Positions 1 to 7,392 of a DNA stretch of 64,000 nucleotides are shown here, in pieces (within the stretch, counting starts at the first letter, position 1; each line of letters opens with the position of its first letter). Below the pieces are notes generated by a model. It made no database searches. It saw only the letters and a program-made list of their open reading frames with translations, and had not been told where the DNA came from. The DNA is from EX4572-165 sp002254885 (lineage in GTDB: Archaea; Thermoplasmatota; E2; DHVEG-1): the NCBI GenBank assembly GCA_029939595.1, contig JAOZSQ010000001.1:1-64000 (forward strand), written 5' to 3'. A program made the position numbers and the translations under genes.

Positions 1-131
1 AAGTGCTTGAATTTGTTGTTGGTTTTTGGAGACTTCGTGAGGTGTGCGGTGCTTGAATTTGTTGTTGGTTTTTGGGGTTGGTAAGTGCTTGAATTTGTTG
101 TTGGTTTTTGGAGACTTCGTGAGGTGTGCGG
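1..131. repeat. Direct repeat, about 82-bp period
   Basis: A block of about 49 bp (starting AAGTGCTTGAATTTG) occurs at 1-49 and again from 83. The core TGCTTGAATTTGTTG occurs three times, near 4, 51 and 86. No gene fits here: open frames on the plus strand only read through the repeat. The left window edge cuts the array, so its full length is unknown. Confidence 0.8.
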
Positions 132-600
132 TGCTTGCATTTACTAGTAATTTTCCCACATGTCCACCCTCCCCAAGCCCCAACCAGAGCCACTCCACAG
201 CCACCCCTCCGATTTTACTAGTAAATCATCCCATAACCACTCATATAGATGTTTAGATATTCATATGTCACTCATATAGATGTTTAGTTTTTTGTATAAG
301 CTGTGAATGCCCATACAGAGCCAGTCTAACACCCCAAACTAACACCTTCTAGGAGCGGGTTCGGATTCATATATACAAGTAGATATCACACATACCCATA
401 AGTAGTCATATATATGTTTGGTTATTTGATTAACTAGCAATCACTCATATATACAAGTATATGTCACTCATATATACAAGTATATGTCACTCATCTATAT
501 GTTTATACAACACACAACGGAGTTATTTCCAGATTCAGGATTTTCCCCTTATAAGGTTCGCAAGCAAAATCATATTGTGTTAGTAATTACTAGTAGATTT
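132..600. other. Gene-free stretch with short repeats
   Basis: I see no credible gene. The stretch holds short direct repeats: TCATATAGATGTTTAG at 241-256 and 272-287, and a 23-bp unit built on CACTCATATATACAAG at about 442 and 465. ACTAGT or CTAGT words recur from here to about 2.2 kb. It could be a regulatory or structural spacer; no function is assigned. Confidence 0.6.
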
Positions 601-651
601 AATGAAGTTTTGTTTCGTACAGGTAGAATTGGGGGTTGAGAACGGAGGGCA

Positions 652-686
652 TAAAAAAACCCTTGTAGACCGAAGCCCACAAGGGT
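652..686 (-). terminator. Rho-independent terminator
   Basis: On the minus strand an 8-bp stem (ACCCTTGT / ACAAGGGT) closes a loop containing GGGCTTCGGTCT and is followed at once by a run of seven T. It lies downstream of the minus-strand genes at 964-1947 and of the hairpin at 697-759, so it probably ends that transcription unit. Confidence 0.85.
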
Positions 687-696
687 AGATTAGGTT

Positions 697-759
697 GGCA
701 CCTTGATAAAAATCCTTCTTGAAACACTAATAAAAAGAGAAGGCTAAACTCAAGGTGCC
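697..759 (-). ncRNA. Candidate small structured RNA, long hairpin
   Basis: A perfect 10-bp inverted repeat (GGCACCTTGA at 697-706, TCAAGGTGCC at 750-759) encloses a second, inner pairing (CCTTCT / AGAAGG). A strong terminator follows 11 bp downstream on the minus strand. A closed hairpin right before a terminator looks like a small stable RNA or a processed 3' end. No known family is recognised. Confidence 0.45.
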
Positions 760-963
760 TGAAGCACAAGACAATCAAAACGATCAAATCCAGGTTACGT
801 CATATATCTTTGTTTTTGATGGAGACCCTAGTAGTATCAGAAGCTACCAAGTAAGGATTAAGATATCAGTTACCTTTAAGTTTATGAAGCTTTTGAGATT
901 TGAAAAACCCTTCAGCGCAAACGGCTGCTTGACTCCTGTTAAGTTTGTGTGTGCCCCTTGTAA

Positions 964-1668
964 TTAATCACTACTATCAATTTCAGTCATAACCTTCCAA
1001 CCATCTAGTACCGCATGAGGTAATTTATCATGCTGATGGGCTACGTTTCCCTTTGGAAGATCTTTTTCGTCATAATTAAAGTATAAACCAACATGCCGAT
1101 TATAACACCGACCTAAATTAGAACCACCTAAAGAAAAATTGGCTCGTTGACCAGTTAATAAACGACCAATCTCTAACAAGTCCACCCTGTCCAAATTACA
1201 ACCAAGTAATTTCAACTCATCCAACACGTAGTTGTAATCAGGATGGAATTCTACTAGCTTTTTTGTCATGGCGGATTTCATTTTTGCTTGATAGTCATCA
1301 TAAGCTTTGCATTCAGATTGGTAGTTCCTGTCATAAAGCTTTCTTGCAAAAATTCTCCAATATAATACATGGTCCACACCATCTATCTTGAAATCCATGT
1401 ATTCTTCCGCTTTCCAATGGGTTGTATATACCAAATCCAAGTCTATCTCCACTGGAAACCCTTTATATGACAGTTTTTTGTCTTTTATTAAAGACTTTCG
1501 CCTGTTTCCTTGCAATTCCAATCTAAAATCAGCCCTTAATTCCAGTTCCTTGCCCACCATAGGCTCTCTTTTGCCTTTTTTTCTTGCTTTTGCTGCTATA
1601 CTACGGCTCTCAATCCAGCTTTCTTTAATATCAGGGTAATTTTCTTGGTTTTTTACTAGTATTTTCAT
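964..1668 (-). CDS. Hypothetical protein, 234 aa
   Basis: Long open frame, rich in charged residues, with no domain that I recognise. There is a Lys/Arg-rich patch near residues 25-35 and no membrane segment. The ribosome site before the ATG is weak. It follows the 1690-1947 gene by 21 bp and is probably co-transcribed with it from the promoter at 2010-2039. Function unknown. Confidence 0.7.
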   Translation of the reverse strand: MKILVKNQENYPDIKESWIESRSIAAKARKKGKREPMVGKELELRADFRLELQGNRRKSLIKDKKLSYKGFPVEIDLDLVYTTHWKAEEYMDFKIDGVDHVLYWRIFARKLYDRNYQSECKAYDDYQAKMKSAMTKKLVEFHPDYNYVLDELKLLGCNLDRVDLLEIGRLLTGQRANFSLGGSNLGRCYNRHVGLYFNYDEKDLPKGNVAHQHDKLPHAVLDGWKVMTEIDSSD

Positions 1669-1689
1669 GGTTTTTTATGGTTTTTGTTA

Positions 1690-1947
1690 TTAAATACTCA
1701 TTGCTTGAAGGTTTAAAGCCACTTCTGAGAGCTTTTCAGGCTCATTATCAGGTATATTAGTGCCCAAATCCTCCATCTCAACCAAGTCCGGCATGTATAA
1801 ACCACCATGTTTAATGCATTTTGAGTTGTACATCCAAGGTTCGGGTTCTTTCATCTTCGGTAATCGTTTGATATGTGCGCCTCTGGCTAAATAGTTTTTT
1901 GTGGCTGCTTGTATATCGCTCCGAGTTGGTACAAATTTGTCAATCAT
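1690..1947 (-). CDS. Hypothetical protein, 85 aa
   Basis: A good AAGGAGG ribosome site precedes the ATG. Residues 14-31 read as a helix followed by NYLARGAHIKRLP, which resembles the DYFKRGGRITKIG segment of the protein at 33224-33526. This 'x-RGG-x-I' motif is common in small phage proteins. Function unknown. Confidence 0.75.
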   Translation of the reverse strand: MIDKFVPTRSDIQAATKNYLARGAHIKRLPKMKEPEPWMYNSKCIKHGGLYMPDLVEMEDLGTNIPDNEPEKLSEVALNLQAMSI

Positions 1948-2009
1948 TGGTTCTCATTTCCTCCTTAATATTAGAGTTTAGTATTGAATTTTTTTTGTCA
2001 GTCTTTTCA

Positions 2010-2039
2010 ATTATCTAAAATTTTGTTCCCGCTAGTCAA
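2010..2039 (-). promoter_or_regulatory. Promoter of the recurring family
   Basis: Minus strand: -35 TTGACT, 18-bp spacer, -10 GATAAT. This matches the promoter family found more than 15 times in the window. It lies 63 bp upstream of the 1690-1947 start codon. Confidence 0.65.
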
Positions 2040-2274
2040 TAGTTTTGTTTTTTGTTTTTCAAAAGCGTCAACCGTCCTTTCTGAAAAATATAGTCAAGTA
2101 AATAACCAAATCTAATCCCAACTAGTCATGTAACCAAAGTGTCAAGCTATCGTATAGAGCTAGTCACAACTAGCTGACCACCCCACCCCATAAGACTAGT
2201 CCCACTAAACATATAGCTGAGTGTACGTTTGAATGAATACATGATCATATGAAATCATATATATGTTTCGGAAC

Positions 2275-2321
2275 GGGTGCGGGTTGGGTGCGGGTTGGGT
2301 GCGGGTTGGGTGCGGGTTGGG
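2275..2321 (+). repeat. G-rich tandem repeat, G-quadruplex candidate
   Basis: Four copies of an 11-bp unit (GGGTGCGGGTT) plus a closing GGG give nine G3 tracts separated by 2-3 nt on the plus strand. In AT-rich DNA this stands out sharply and meets the usual pattern for a stable G-quadruplex. It lies in the intergenic region upstream of the 1690 gene's promoter. Confidence 0.8.
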
Positions 2322-2534
2322 TTTTTGAAATTGGGGTTGGGATCAAGGTCGGTTTTTTTGGACCTGATTTTGTGGGTCCGCCGGTGGGGGCAAAGGCTTT
2401 CCAATCCCATTTACACGCCTCCAGGTTTAATCCAAACAAATCCAAAATCCAGTTCATTTCCGATTCCCAAAAAAAGTTTTTCAAAAAGTCGTTTTCAAAA
2501 AAATTCGCCCAAAAAATTTTTCAGGCTCCAGGGT

Positions 2535-2897
2535 TTATTTTTGTTTTTTCAAATATTTTTGTTTTTCTTTTCCAAATCTAAACCCAACTGAAGTCAATGG
2601 TTTCCTTTTCTTTTTCAGTTCGCTTTTATATTTGCTCAATTTTTCCCATAGATGAGGATATCTATATACAAACTTCTGAATATCTGTATACCTTCTGCCT
2701 TCTGCTTGTAACATATCCCAATTTCTGTCAATTGCTCCCATCAGGTGGGTCACAGCCAGCATCCACATCGGAACATTTTTTCCTGTTTTGGTATGTTTTT
2801 CTATTTTTCTGGCAAATCTCATATAGTCGCCAGTGGTTTTATGTTTTATTACATATTCTTTTTTATTTCCTTTTTTCAGGATCTTATTTTTCTTCAT
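2535..2897 (-). CDS. Hypothetical basic protein, 120 aa
   Basis: Strongly basic, with Lys/Arg-rich ends and a central helical region (residues 25-80) containing MWMLAVTHLMGA. No cysteines and no obvious catalytic motif. The basic character suggests nucleic-acid binding, but this is inference. The TTTTCAGG sequence before the start gives a modest ribosome site on the minus strand. Confidence 0.65.
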   Translation of the reverse strand: MKKNKILKKGNKKEYVIKHKTTGDYMRFARKIEKHTKTGKNVPMWMLAVTHLMGAIDRNWDMLQAEGRRYTDIQKFVYRYPHLWEKLSKYKSELKKKRKPLTSVGFRFGKEKQKYLKKQK

Positions 2898-2906
2898 TTT
2901 GTTCCT

Positions 2907-3101
2907 TCAATTCACGAGAGCGATTATTTTATTAAAATTATCCATTTGGGCAGGGGTTAAGACTTCGGACCATTCAAATTCGTATCCACAATGGTAGCAG
3001 GTTGGGATTCCAGTTTCAAAAAACGAATCCAGGTTAGTAATAGAGCATTGTGGACATGACCATCTGACGTTATCCGATTCATTTATTTCATTTTCCAGCA
3101 T
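2907..3101 (-). CDS. Small zinc-ribbon protein, 64 aa
   Basis: Two Cys-X2-Cys knuckles (CPQC near residue 16 and CYHC near residue 35) separated by about 16 residues form a zinc ribbon. The start overlaps the end of the 3088-3426 gene, which suggests translational coupling. Such ribbons in phages often bind nucleic acid or host proteins; partner unknown. Confidence 0.75.
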   Translation of the reverse strand: MLENEINESDNVRWSCPQCSITNLDSFFETGIPTCYHCGYEFEWSEVLTPAQMDNFNKIIALVN

Positions 3102-3426
3102 TTTTGAGCCATTGGATTGGTTTTAATGCGAGAGAAACGGCACCAAAAAGGGGGGAGAATGCAAGTTTAATTAATCTCACATGCAGAGGATCGGATTTTA
3201 ATTTAGGTTGGATTCTCGTATGATTTTGAACCACATGCACAGGATTAGGTTGGAGTCTTACATTTCTCAAAGCGTTATGAGAATTATTCTGAGCGATTTC
3301 CATTAATTCCTTTTTCATTTTTTTCAAGCATTTTTTACAAGTTACCTGATCCTGGTCATTGGAAGTTTTTGGATGGGGGTTTCTTGTTTTGCAGTATTCG
3401 GAGGATTTGAAATGTATTACAGTCAT
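3088..3426 (-). CDS. Hypothetical zinc-knuckle protein, 112 aa
   Basis: The N-terminal part holds Cys residues near 12 and a CKKC knuckle near 31-34, with His nearby, like small phage zinc proteins. The C-terminal third is hydrophobic and basic (IKLAFSPLFGAVSLAL) and may touch a membrane. An AAAGGGA ribosome site supports the ATG. Confidence 0.7.
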   Translation of the reverse strand: MTVIHFKSSEYCKTRNPHPKTSNDQDQVTCKKCLKKMKKELMEIAQNNSHNALRNVRLQPNPVHVVQNHTRIQPKLKSDPLHVRLIKLAFSPLFGAVSLALKPIQWLKNAGK

Positions 3427-3467
3427 GATTCCCTTTGTTTATTGGTTAAGTTACGAGTTAAAAATTA

Positions 3468-3497
3468 AGCGTATCACAATTTTTTAGTACCTGTCAA
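3468..3497 (-). promoter_or_regulatory. Probable promoter
   Basis: Minus strand: TTGACA, 18-bp spacer, TACGCT. The -35 is perfect and the -10 poor, but the spacer matches the family. It lies just after the small lipoprotein gene and upstream of 3088-3426. Confidence 0.45.
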
Positions 3498-3506
3498 ATT
3501 TTATTT

Positions 3507-3629
3507 TTATTTTTTAGAAGATTCTTTATATATTTTTGCAACACCCACTGGATAACTATGTAGAAACAACGGAGTGCAAGATGCATTTAGAAATGCAAGC
3601 AAAATTATAAAAATCAATATATTTTTCAT
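3507..3629 (-). CDS. Small predicted lipoprotein, 40 aa
   Basis: A short gene whose ATG overlaps the stop of the gene before it (ATGA). It encodes a hydrophobic signal (ILIFIILLAFL) followed by a lipobox-like NASC near residue 18, then a short polar tail. This fits a small acylated lipoprotein; phage lysis or superinfection-exclusion peptides have this size, but the role is not known. Confidence 0.6.
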   Translation of the reverse strand: MKNILIFIILLAFLNASCTPLFLHSYPVGVAKIYKESSKK

Positions 3630-3802
3630 TTGTTTCTCCGAGGGTCAATTAATTCCACATTATCAGCATCCCATTTGCATGATCTGTCATTGACATGGGT
3701 TTTTACTTGTATCCAGATATTTGGGAATTTATTTTCATAATCAATAACACGTCCTAGTCCATCGGGGCAGATAGCTTCTTGTCCTAAGATTATATTATTC
3801 AT
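3626..3802 (-). CDS. Small beta-rich protein, 58 aa
   Basis: The frame overlaps the end of the 3795-4133 gene by 8 bp and continues into the lipoprotein gene by ATGA coupling. The pattern GLGRVIDYE followed by IWIQVKTHV looks like a small SH3/KOW-like beta barrel, common in phage hypotheticals. Function unknown. Confidence 0.65.
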   Translation of the reverse strand: MNNIILGQEAICPDGLGRVIDYENKFPNIWIQVKTHVNDRSCKWDADNVELIDPRRNK

Positions 3803-4133
3803 GTTTTTCCATTGGTTCTGCGCCCATCATAGTTTTAGCCATAGCGGTTGCTATTGAGTTACCGATCATTGGCATAAGTTCATCCAGGCAGTGATAGAGT
3901 TTTAGGATGGTATCGGGTGTTATTCCGAGTGCAACCAATTCTTCGTTTTTAAAGTATTTCTGGACCAGTTGACAATAATTTTTGTATCCGGCATCGGTTT
4001 CAAGTATAACCCATGAGCGGAACAATTTTTTATTTTCATCTTCTGGTATTTCATTAGTAGTTTCTTCCACATAAGGTTGAGATATGGTTGATATGAGGTC
4101 AGCCATAAATTTGTCAATTAGTTCAGGGTTCAT
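3795..4133 (-). CDS. Hypothetical protein, 112 aa
   Basis: An acidic, helical, soluble protein with no known motif. A clear AAAGGA ribosome site precedes the ATG. It is the second gene after the promoter at 4476-4505, 11 bp behind 4145-4432. Confidence 0.75.
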   Translation of the reverse strand: MNPELIDKFMADLISTISQPYVEETTNEIPEDENKKLFRSWVILETDAGYKNYCQLVQKYFKNEELVALGITPDTILKLYHCLDELMPMIGNSIATAMAKTMMGAEPMEKHE

Positions 4134-4144
4134 TTTATTTCCTT

Positions 4145-4432
4145 TTATACAGAATGAACGAGTTTTAATTTGTGTTCGGTTTCTTGTTCTGGTGCATATT
4201 GAATCATTTCATTAATCCACCAATAGATTTTAGAGATCATTTGATTTGTGTTTATATTGGAGAGCAGTTCATCCAGTACCAACATTTGTTCAGGAGTAAA
4301 TCCATTTTCCAGGTTCATTTTCAGATGAGCTTTAACTTCCTTTGACATGTTTGGAATTATTTTAGCATCGGCAAGTTTGTTAACAATTTCGTCCAGATTT
4401 GGTTTAGTTATTTCTTTAATTTCAGCTATCAT
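4145..4432 (-). CDS. Hypothetical protein, 95 aa
   Basis: Helical soluble protein; residues 50-70 carry an FTPEQMLVLDELL segment. It is the first gene after the promoter at 4476-4505, with an AAAGGA site directly before the ATG. No family recognised. Confidence 0.75.
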   Translation of the reverse strand: MIAEIKEITKPNLDEIVNKLADAKIIPNMSKEVKAHLKMNLENGFTPEQMLVLDELLSNINTNQMISKIYWWINEMIQYAPEQETEHKLKLVHSV

Positions 4433-4475
4433 TTTATCCTTTGTTTAATTTGTTTTGTTGTGTAAGTGAGATGAA

Positions 4476-4505
4476 GTTATCTCATGGCTTAATACACTTT
4501 GTCAA
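4476..4505 (-). promoter_or_regulatory. Promoter of the recurring family
   Basis: Minus strand: TTGACA, 18-bp spacer, GATAAC, with an A/T-rich tract upstream of the -35. It drives 4145-4432 and the genes after it. Confidence 0.75.
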
Positions 4506-4514
4506 GTTTTTTCT

Positions 4515-4837
4515 TTAAAAGTTCAAAACAAATTCTTCTTGTTCATCGGTTTCAACGGTGTATGGGAGGTAATTTTCTCTAACGAATTCAATTGGGTTGG
4601 GTTTTCCGAGGGTCAACCCTGTTCTTCCGATACCTGCGGAGCAGTGTATGAGTGTTTTTTGATTTATTTTACTTAATTTATCAATAAAGGATTTAAATTT
4701 TGCTTTATTTGGAGGTATTTGGTAGTCGTCCAGGTGAATTATTTTATGTTCAGTGAGGTTACAGATGAATCCGTTGTTTTTGATTTGGATTTTCTGTTCA
4801 GTTGTGGGTTTGTTGGAGCCGGAATGTTATGTTTCAT
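4515..4837 (-). pseudogene. Frameshifted tyrosine/dual-specificity phosphatase
   Basis: The C-terminal two thirds encode a protein tyrosine phosphatase core: the general-acid loop region (HLDDYQIP) followed by the P-loop IHCSAGIGRTG, which has the HCX5R signature. The only ATG, at 4837, is in another frame, and the 323-bp span is not a multiple of three. The N-terminal part that matches the family (HSGSNKPT) is cut off by a TAA in its own frame. One small indel near 4820 would restore the gene. Sequencing error or real inactivation cannot be told apart. Confidence 0.7.
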
Positions 4838-4868
4838 TATATATTTATTAAACTTGGTACAAGATTGA

Positions 4869-5138
4869 TTATTTTGATTCCAGGGCGATTTTAGTTGCAG
4901 CCAGAGCGGTTTCTAAAATTGTTTTACTATTTTCTTGAGATAGTTCAAATTGTTCAAATACGGATTCAGCCAGATTTGATTTAATATTTTCACATTGGTT
5001 ATTCAGCACTTTTGCAAATTGGAATAGTTGTGTTGACAAGGTTTCGTTACCTACTTTATAGAAGGCATCTGCAATTTCTTCCAGGTTGGTATATACGCCC
5101 ATTATTTCAGCCAGAGAATCACTAATTTTATTGTTCAT
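4869..5138 (-). CDS. Hypothetical helical protein, 89 aa
   Basis: Almost entirely alpha-helical by composition, with a single Cys. Its start overlaps the end of 5128-5346. The pattern of leucines suggests a helical bundle. Function unknown. Confidence 0.7.
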   Translation of the reverse strand: MNNKISDSLAEIMGVYTNLEEIADAFYKVGNETLSTQLFQFAKVLNNQCENIKSNLAESVFEQFELSQENSKTILETALAATKIALESK

Positions 5139-5346
5139 TATGTTCCTTCCAGGTTAATGTTTCTATAAGTTCATTATCCACGAGTTCAAAAAAATGTTTA
5201 TTTCCACATTGACAGAGTATTTCCAATGTAGGCCGGTCTCTAATAACGTCTCCAGGGTCAAAGTCCAATTGGAAACCACTGGCATCCATGTCACAATCTT
5301 TAGTCGGACAATGATAAGTAACAATCATATTTTTTATTTTAGACAT
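5128..5346 (-). CDS. Small zinc-binding protein, 72 aa
   Basis: A CPTKDC knuckle near residues 13-18 and a CQC near 45-47 suggest a zinc ribbon with a beta-rich middle. It overlaps both neighbours by a few bases, so the three small genes 4869-5551 form a coupled set. Confidence 0.7.
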   Translation of the reverse strand: MSKIKNMIVTYHCPTKDCDMDASGFQLDFDPGDVIRDRPTLEILCQCGNKHFFELVDNELIETLTWKEHNEQ

Positions 5347-5551
5347 TATTTCCTTTTTTGTAATCGTTTATTTTTTCAATCAAGATATCAATTTCGTGTG
5401 GAGCCAAACTAATGTTTGTATATTGACGACCATTATATGTCACTTTAACATTGATTTCGCCTTCAAAATCGGGATATCGTGTATCTTCAATTATGATATT
5501 AAATTTTTTTAAACGGTAATCGCAATCATCGTTTAATTTTTTAATTGACAT
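5339..5551 (-). CDS. Hypothetical protein, 70 aa
   Basis: Small protein with a beta-rich middle (EINVKVTYNGRQYTNISL) and a helical C terminus. It overlaps the HNH nuclease gene upstream by 11 bp. Function unknown. Confidence 0.65.
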   Translation of the reverse strand: MSIKKLNDDCDYRLKKFNIIIEDTRYPDFEGEINVKVTYNGRQYTNISLAPHEIDILIEKINDYKKGNNV

Positions 5552-5957
5552 TATTTCCTTTTTCCTGATTACAAATTATACACATTGTTTGGTAATTCTT
5601 TAAATTGTTTTTTCCTTCTTTTGATTTTGGTTGTATATGGTCTTTGGTTAACATGATCTCTAAACCATCTTTAACGCCATATAAATTGAAATGGGGTTGG
5701 TTTTGGTTATCTGAGTATGTCTGATATTCCAACGTGTAATATTCGCCTTTTAAACCACATTTAACGCATACATGATTTTTGGAAAAGAGTTTATATCTTT
5801 GGCTTTGCATTTTGACCATATATTTGCCGAATTGGACCTTTTTGGGGTCTGTTTTTCTATTCCAACAAATGCGTCCATGAATATCTTCCAGGGAGTAGTT
5901 CCCTAGTTTGGTATATTGTTGAGAATCGGGGTAAATATTTTTAACTGGTTCAATCAT
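5541..5957 (-). CDS. HNH endonuclease, 138 aa
   Basis: The zinc-binding pair CVKC (near residue 74) and the distal CIIC (near 126-129) frame a beta-beta-alpha HNH core with DHIQPKSKEGKNNLKNYQ. The histidine of DHI is the expected general base and the later Asn/His positions are present. HNH nucleases of this size are free-standing homing or packaging nucleases in phages. No neighbour pins down its role. Confidence 0.85.
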   Translation of the reverse strand: MIEPVKNIYPDSQQYTKLGNYSLEDIHGRICWNRKTDPKKVQFGKYMVKMQSQRYKLFSKNHVCVKCGLKGEYYTLEYQTYSDNQNQPHFNLYGVKDGLEIMLTKDHIQPKSKEGKNNLKNYQTMCIICNQEKGNNVN

Positions 5958-6123
5958 TTTTATATTGGTTTATAATTAGGTTTCGTTTGTTTTCTTGTTG
6001 AGTTATCCATTTTTCAGCCTCGGAATATGTATTGGATTCGTACAGGTGCCTATTGAGACCGACACGAAAGACTTGAAAAATGTATTCGTTGCTTTTTTTA
6101 TTTTTCCAATTAGTTTCAATCAT
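5950..6123 (-). CDS. Hypothetical protein, 57 aa
   Basis: A short basic, aromatic-rich gene. It starts within the last codons of 6116-6562 and its stop overlaps the start of the HNH gene. Both junctions use the same ATGATTGA overlap. Function unknown. Confidence 0.6.
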   Translation of the reverse strand: MIETNWKNKKSNEYIFQVFRVGLNRHLYESNTYSEAEKWITQQENKRNLIINQYKND

Positions 6124-6562
6124 TTTCTTTATAAGATTTTGGATATAATATTTTTAATTCTTCCATTCGTTCTTCTGAAATCCACGAAAGAGAGCCACCA
6201 CCATAATAGATTGCACATATGTAATGATTTAATCCGGTTTCCACCACCAAATTTTTATTTTTTAGTAATTCATCAACAAATAGATTTTTTGTTTCAAACA
6301 AATCATAATCATCATACGATTCAATATCAGGGTATTCTGTTTTAATAGTATAATTGTGATATTTGGTAGTTATCCTGTAAGTAATATCAATTATTTCTAA
6401 ACTTTTATTTGAGTTATAGTTAATTTTATAAGCAATCTCTAAAATTTTTGAGGGTTTTATATAATCCAAATCGTTTCCATGTTCGTCTTCAATTTTTTTA
6501 ATACCAACAGGCACATGTTGTAATTTTTCATCTTCCGTTATGTCATTTAGATATTTTCTCAT
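6116..6562 (-). CDS. Hypothetical protein, 148 aa
   Basis: The middle (YRITTKYHNYTIKTE) and the C-terminal part are similar in pattern to the end of the protein at 7389-8129 (WRITTKKHDYTIHIV), so the two probably share a domain by duplication. Soluble, beta-rich. Function unknown. Confidence 0.75.
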   Translation of the reverse strand: MRKYLNDITEDEKLQHVPVGIKKIEDEHGNDLDYIKPSKILEIAYKINYNSNKSLEIIDITYRITTKYHNYTIKTEYPDIESYDDYDLFETKNLFVDELLKNKNLVVETGLNHYICAIYYGGGSLSWISEERMEELKILYPKSYKEND

Positions 6563-6568
6563 ATTTTC

Positions 6569-7042
6569 TTATGGATTCACATTAAAAAGGATTTCACAAT
6601 CACAATATCCACCATGATTGTCAAAATATTCAAAAGATTTTTTCACATTCATTTTCATATTTTTCAGGATTGCTTTGGCGTAATCTCTGTTATTGCCACC
6701 GGCACAGTTCCAAACGTCCTTTCCTTCTTCGCTTCTAAAATTACAACCATTCGGACCTTCCAACCGAGCGCAGAATTCATCCCATTTAGGGTGATCGGGA
6801 GTCATTACATTGTCTGGTTTTTGCCACCTTTTTTTGAGGACTGCCAACATTTTTTCACCATCTCCAAAACAGTCACATTCGCCACGTTCACCATTTACAC
6901 TTTCCACCAGATAAAATATGGGACATTGAGAGGTACAATTAGAATGAACATCGTTACAGATGCCGGTCAGAGCGTTGGCTAGGTCGGCATCTGGTATGTG
7001 TTGATGTTTGATATATGTTTTTATTAGGTTGCTTAGTATCAT
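6569..7042 (-). CDS. DUF2695-like protein, 157 aa
   Basis: The second half fits my recollection of the DUF2695 family: WDEFCARLEGPNGCNF, a C-x-G-G-x-N region, and a C-terminal YFDNHGGYCDCEIL. The first half has its own Cys-rich patch (CNDVHSNCTSQC). The many Cys suggest metal binding. No biochemical role is known for the family. The gene overlaps 7039-7392 by 4 bp. Confidence 0.75.
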   Translation of the reverse strand: MILSNLIKTYIKHQHIPDADLANALTGICNDVHSNCTSQCPIFYLVESVNGERGECDCFGDGEKMLAVLKKRWQKPDNVMTPDHPKWDEFCARLEGPNGCNFRSEEGKDVWNCAGGNNRDYAKAILKNMKMNVKKSFEYFDNHGGYCDCEILFNVNP

Positions 7043-7392
7043 TTTAACATTTCCTTATTCCATTCACCAATAATCCAATGGTCAAGTATTGGTTTACCTT
7101 TTTTTAGCGATATTTTTCCTTTGGGAGTTCTTTTCATAACTCCTACTGCGAGAGCAGTTTTTATTTCAGTTTGATTAGTATGGTTAGCAACCAGCCATTT
7201 AGTTGCTTCCATATCTGTTTCAAAAAGTCTTCTTTGAAATATTGTTCCCCTCCATTTTTTATATATTTTAATGTTATTAATTTTGAGAGGTTGTTTTTCT
7301 TTACCGGATGAATAAGTATAATATACTATTCTTTTTTCCAGGTTTATACTAGTGTTTGTTGGATAACGAGATGGATCTAACATTAAGCTCAT
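7039..7392 (-). CDS. Hypothetical protein, 117 aa, paralogue of 11706-12041
   Basis: The C-terminal segment VMKRTPKGKISLKKGKPILD is clearly related to VMARTPKGRIKKVKGKPVFG in the 11706-12041 protein; both end in a WxIGxW sequence. Basic, beta-rich, soluble. The two paralogues lie 4.3 kb apart in the same gene train. Confidence 0.75.
   Translation of the reverse strand: MSLMLDPSRYPTNTSINLEKRIVYYTYSSGKEKQPLKINNIKIYKKWRGTIFQRRLFETDMEATKWLVANHTNQTEIKTALAVGVMKRTPKGKISLKKGKPILDHWIIGEWNKEMLK

Larger units (their letters stand above)
1948..2534. other. Long intergenic region
   Basis: 587 bp without a supportable gene. Open frames here are low-complexity shadows of the G-rich repeat. The region holds one promoter (2010-2039), several CTAGT words (about 2031, 2118, 2157, 2203) and the G-rich repeat at 2275-2321. 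Homopolymeric T/A tracts follow up to the next gene. Confidence 0.6.

Noticed and set aside
44..256. Plus-strand open frame of 70 codons in the left repeat
   Set aside because: It only reads through the direct repeat and low-complexity sequence, begins with GTG and has no ribosome site.
755..967. Plus-strand frame of 70 codons beginning with GTG
   Set aside because: It starts inside the hairpin element at 697-759 and converges on a good minus-strand gene; no family or clear ribosome site. All other credible genes read minus.
2245..2591. Open frames on both strands across the G-rich repeat
   Set aside because: Pro/Thr or Gly/Val low-complexity translations of a DNA repeat, no start signal.
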